From: DATAAM01 sp036260075
GTDB lineage: Bacteria; Actinomycetota; Acidimicrobiia; Acidimicrobiales; JAHWLA01
Assembly (NCBI GenBank): GCA_036260075.1
Contig: DATAAM010000215.1
Span: 1-16,895 of the forward strand
Length of the DNA: 16,895 nt
Direction of reading: 5' to 3'
Shown in pieces: positions 14,428 through 16,895 of this stretch. The notes beneath the pieces are model-generated. The model made no database searches, was not told where the DNA came from, and saw nothing but the letters and a program-made list of their open reading frames with translations. Position 1 is the stretch's first letter, and each line of letters starts with the position of its first letter. The position numbers and the translations under genes are program-made.

Positions 14428-14991
14428 CCCGAGCGGCCAGAAGCGGAAGAAGGCCCGTCCCTCGATGAGGTCCTCGTCGATGGGCCCGAAGATCCGGCTG
14501 TCCTGCGAGAACGTGCGGTTGTCGCCCATCACGAACACCTGGTCGTCCTCGAGTGTGATGGGCCCGAACGTGCCCGTGGTGGCGCCGTCGGCCAGGTAGG
14601 GCTCGGGAATCTTCTTCCCGTTGACGTACACGCCGTCGGGCCGACCTTCGATCGTCTCGCCCGGCAGCCCCACGGCCCGCTTGATGAGGTCCTTGATCGT
14701 GGAGGCCACCGGCCCCGGTGGGCGCTCGAACACCACGATGTCGCCGCGGTTCACGTCGTGGAGCTTGTAGCTGAGCTTGTTGACGAGCACCCGGTCGTTG
14801 ACCTCGAGGCTCGGCACCATCGACTCGGAGGGGATGTAGAACGGCTGGAAGAGGAACGTCTTGACCAAGAAGGCGACCAGCAGGGCCACCAACACGATCG
14901 CCGCCCACTCGACGACGTTGCGGGTCGTCTTGCTCATCCGCGACGAGCCCGGAGGGCTGTCGTCGGCGGGCGGTGTGTCGACGTCGGTCAC
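14410..14991 (-). CDS. lepB: Signal peptidase I
   Basis: A 193-aa type I signal peptidase that cleaves signal peptides from exported proteins at the outer face of the membrane. A Pro/Asp/Ser-rich cytoplasmic N-terminus (1-26) is followed by one membrane helix (about 27-48). The nucleophile is S57 in IPSESMVPSL, the general base is K104 in IKRAVGLPGE (103-112), and box E is GDNRTFSQDSR (156-166). Length is typical for actinobacteria. GTG 14991 overlaps the pafC stop as GTGA and has TAGCGT six bases upstream, so it may be both coupled to pafC and transcribed from its own leaderless promoter. ATG 14937 (residue 19) is an alternative. It would process the Sec-type LysM enzymes encoded in this same window, among others. 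Confidence 0.95.
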   Translation of the reverse strand: MTDVDTPPADDSPPGSSRMSKTTRNVVEWAAIVLVALLVAFLVKTFLFQPFYIPSESMVPSLEVNDRVLVNKLSYKLHDVNRGDIVVFERPPGPVASTIKDLIKRAVGLPGETIEGRPDGVYVNGKKIPEPYLADGATTGTFGPITLEDDQVFVMGDNRTFSQDSRIFGPIDEDLIEGRAFFRFWPLGSLDLL

Positions 14992-15935
14992 GCTTGCACG
15001 CTACCGGAGTACCGGGCGAGCACCCGGGCGGCGGCCTCGGCGGCCACGCCGTCGGCACCCGAGCGCACCACGGCAGCCGGGCCGAGCCGCAGCAGCAGCC
15101 GTTCCAGCCACGGCCGCTCGCTCACGCGCAGGGTCACGACGAGGCGCCCGCCGCCCAGCTCCTCGGCCGCCTCCACCGGATAGCGCTCGGCCACCCAACG
15201 GGCCTCGGGGGCGAGCTCCAGGACCACCACGGGGTCGTCGGGCCGGGGTCGGTACACGGCGGGCGGGGGAGGCTCGGGCGGCGGCTCGAACCGCTCCTCG
15301 AGGAGGACGGGGGCCCGCATGCGGTCGAGCCGGAACAGGCGCTCCTCGCCCGCGTCGAGCGCAAAGGCCGAGACGTACCACTGCCCCGCCGCGCTGAAGA
15401 CGCGGTAGGGCTCGATTGTGCGGCGGGCCCACGCGTCGCGGCCGTAGGAGTAGTACTCGACCTGGAGGCGGCGGCGGTCGTCGACGGCCTGCCGCACGGT
15501 GGCCAGCACGGCGGGGTCGGCGTCTCCCAGCTCGATCTCCACCGCCTCGTCCGGGTCGACGCCGAGGACGGCGGCCAGCTTGGCCAACCCGCGGGCCAGC
15601 GGGCCCTCGGGGTCGGTGCCGGGCGCGGCCAGCAGCGCCGCGCCGGCCGCCACCAGGGCCAGGCCCTCGGCGGCCGTCAGGCGCAGGGGCCGGGAGAACC
15701 AGTCGGCGTAGCGGATCCACACCCGTCCCTCGTCGACGTCGACTTCGATGAGCGTGTCGGGCGAGAAGGGGTGGACCCCGCACACGAACAGCAGGTCGAG
15801 GTCGGCCAGCAGCTGGGCTTCGGTGCAGCCGAAGCGGGTGCACACCTCCTCCACCGTGGGGCCGTCGTTGGCCGCCACCCAGGGGACGAGGGCGAGCAGC
15901 CGCCGCAGCCGCTCGTCGGCACCGGGCCTGCTCAT
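14988..15935 (-). CDS. pafC: WYL-domain transcriptional regulator, PafC-like
   Basis: A 315-aa protein: an N-terminal winged-helix-like part (about 1-70, ERLRRLLALVPWVAANDGPTVEEVCTRFGCTEAQLLADLDLLFVCG), a linker with RPLRLTAAEGLALVAAG (82-98), a WYL domain (about 145-215) with EPYRVFSAAGQWYVSAFALDAGEERLFRLDRM, where W186-Y187-V188 is the WYL tripeptide, and a C-terminal WCX-like extension. Mycobacterial PafB and PafC act together as an activator of the LexA-independent DNA-damage response, and the WYL domain senses the signal. ATG 15935 overlaps the pafB stop as ATGA. The assignment rests on the tandem WYL pair and on the downstream tat-helY synteny. No Pup-ligase gene lies within the window. 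Confidence 0.88.
   Translation of the reverse strand: MSRPGADERLRRLLALVPWVAANDGPTVEEVCTRFGCTEAQLLADLDLLFVCGVHPFSPDTLIEVDVDEGRVWIRYADWFSRPLRLTAAEGLALVAAGAALLAAPGTDPEGPLARGLAKLAAVLGVDPDEAVEIELGDADPAVLATVRQAVDDRRRLQVEYYSYGRDAWARRTIEPYRVFSAAGQWYVSAFALDAGEERLFRLDRMRAPVLLEERFEPPPEPPPPAVYRPRPDDPVVVLELAPEARWVAERYPVEAAEELGGGRLVVTLRVSERPWLERLLLRLGPAAVVRSGADGVAAEAAARVLARYSGSVQA
14998..15003 (-). promoter_or_regulatory. Putative -10 element (TAGCGT) for lepB, inside the end of pafC
   Basis: TAGCGT on the minus strand fits TANNNT and ends six bases before GTG 14991. It overlaps the last codons of pafC, so it would be an internal promoter allowing signal peptidase to be made independently of pafBC. Confidence 0.35.
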
Positions 15936-16846
15936 GCGATGTTCTTCAACCAGTCGACGAGATCGTCGCGCATCTCGGGCGGGTCGACGACCACGGCGTG
16001 GTCGAGGAGGCCGAGGACGAACGAGCGGAAGGCGGGGCGGTTCGAGACCCGCATGCGGACGAGCACGGCGCCGTCGGGCCGCCGCTCCTCGACGGCCTCC
16101 TCCCCCAGCTCGGTCACGACCCAAGGCGCCTGGTCGGCGTCCACCTCGACGCGCACGTCGACCGCTTCGTCGTCGCCCATCTCCCATGGCTGCTGCCGCC
16201 GGGGGGGCCGGGCGGCGGGCCGCTCGAAGGCGCCCGCTTCGCCTGCCGCGGGCGGGCTCTCCATGCGGTCGAGCCGGAACGAGCGCTCCTCCCCACGGGC
16301 GTGGTCGTGCCCGGCCAGGTACCAGAACCCGTTGCGGAACGACAGCCGGTAGGGGTCGACGGTGCGCTCCTCGCCCCGGTAGCGGAACCGCACGGTGCGG
16401 CGCTCGCCGATGGCGGCGAACAGGGTGGGCAGGTGCAGGTCGCCTCGCAGGGCGACCAGGTCGGTGCCCCCGGACGGCGGCGCCGGTGCCCCCCCGAGCT
16501 TCCAGAGCGCCTCGTGCCCCGGGGCGCCGTCGAGCTGCACCATCGTGGCGGCCAGGTGGAGTGCCGCCAGCTCGTCGGGAGCCAGGCCCGGGTCCGGCAG
16601 CTCGTACTGCTCCCGCGGGATGCGATAGCCCTCCTGGCCGTCGCCCGCCTCGGGGTCGAGCAGCTCGGTCACCAGGGGGATCCCCATGGCCCGCAGCGTC
16701 TCCTTGTCGCGCTCGAAGGCCCGGCGCACGGCCTGCTCGCTGCCTTCGTAGCCGGGGACCAGCACGGAGAGCTCGTGGCGCGACAGCGGGCGGTCGGCGT
16801 CGAGGAGGGCGGCGACGAGGTTGATCAGCCGCTCGAGGCGGTTCAC
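15932..16846 (-). CDS. pafB: WYL-domain transcriptional regulator, PafB-like
   Basis: A 304-aa protein opening with a winged helix-turn-helix (about 1-60, NRLERLINLVAALLDADRPLSRHELSVLVPGYEGSEQAVRRAFERDKETLRAMGIPL), as expected for the DNA-binding partner. The WYL domain lies at about 140-200 with VDPYRLSFRNGFWYLAGHDHARGEERSFRLDRM; W175-Y176-L177 is an exact WYL. A C-terminal WCX-like domain runs to the end (RVSNRPAFRSFVLGLLDHAVVVDPPEMRDDLVDWL). GTG 16846 has no Shine-Dalgarno site but follows TAGGCT by seven bases, a leaderless start. It overlaps pafC as ATGA, and the two are surely made together. In mycobacteria the pair forms the PafBC activator of DNA-repair genes; the same role is inferred here. 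Confidence 0.88.
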   Translation of the reverse strand: MNRLERLINLVAALLDADRPLSRHELSVLVPGYEGSEQAVRRAFERDKETLRAMGIPLVTELLDPEAGDGQEGYRIPREQYELPDPGLAPDELAALHLAATMVQLDGAPGHEALWKLGGAPAPPSGGTDLVALRGDLHLPTLFAAIGERRTVRFRYRGEERTVDPYRLSFRNGFWYLAGHDHARGEERSFRLDRMESPPAAGEAGAFERPAARPPRRQQPWEMGDDEAVDVRVEVDADQAPWVVTELGEEAVEERRPDGAVLVRMRVSNRPAFRSFVLGLLDHAVVVDPPEMRDDLVDWLKNIA

Positions 16847-16853
16847 GGCGGCG

Positions 16854-16859
16854 AGCCTA
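16854..16859 (-). promoter_or_regulatory. Putative -10 element (TAGGCT) for pafBC, leaderless
   Basis: TAGGCT on the minus strand fits TANNNT and ends seven bases before GTG 16846. Only about 36 bases of upstream sequence are in the window. A hexamer AACCGT sits 17 bases further upstream but is not a good -35. No LexA-like GAAC-N4-GTTC box is seen in the visible part. Confidence 0.45.
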
Positions 16860-16895
16860 CCGATCCGTTCTGGAGGACGGTTCGCGCCGTATACG

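Overview
The window is very GC-rich, tightly packed DNA from an actinobacterium. The gene content fits Acidimicrobiia or a close relative: a PafB/PafC-type WYL pair, Tat genes next to a HelY-type helicase, a DUF4193-type zinc-ribbon protein, and a tandem ThyX-like protein. The class-level placement is inference. No rRNA, tRNA, CRISPR array, insertion sequence or phage gene was seen, so this looks like ordinary chromosome.

Layout, left to right. (1) 1-1684: a 45-aa ORF (+), a convergent 65-aa zinc-ribbon protein (-), an enoyl-CoA hydratase-like enzyme (+) and a Nudix hydrolase (-). (2) 1674-3151, all minus: a GNAT acetyltransferase, a 163-aa unknown protein and a very acidic DUF4193-type protein. 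(3) 3152-3552: a gene-free gap of about 400 bp with a nested, hairpin-forming inverted repeat. (4) 3553-5024, minus: two secreted LysM wall hydrolases (an SLT transglycosylase and an M23 endopeptidase) overlapping as GTGA, with a readable promoter upstream. (5) 5147-11609, minus: tandem ThyX-like protein, diacylglycerol-kinase-C-terminal-like protein, HelY helicase, TatC, TatA/B, a small membrane protein and a zinc-ribbon protein. (6) 11804-14427, plus: a soluble GAF-GAF-PAS histidine kinase, then a glycerophosphodiester phosphodiesterase (GDPD) that has no ordinary start codon where one is expected. (7) 14410-16846, minus: signal peptidase I, PafC and PafB.

The block pafB-pafC-(...)-tatA-tatC-helY has the same order as the Mycobacterium tuberculosis pafB-pafC-tatA-tatC-helY region. 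Here lepB and a divergent kinase/GDPD unit sit between pafC and the tat genes. Functionally the window combines DNA-damage-linked transcription control (PafBC), protein export (signal peptidase, Tat), wall remodelling (LysM enzymes), RNA/DNA helicase activity and small-molecule metabolism.

Two expression habits stand out. Six junctions are 4-base start/stop overlaps (ATGA, GTGA or TTGA). Several first genes lack a Shine-Dalgarno site and instead have a TANNNT hexamer 6-9 bases before the start codon, as expected for leaderless mRNAs. The points most worth following up are the structured element at 3287-3380, the paired palindromic motif at 11021-11086, the GDPD start, and the coupled lipid-kinase-like domain that lacks a catalytic half.
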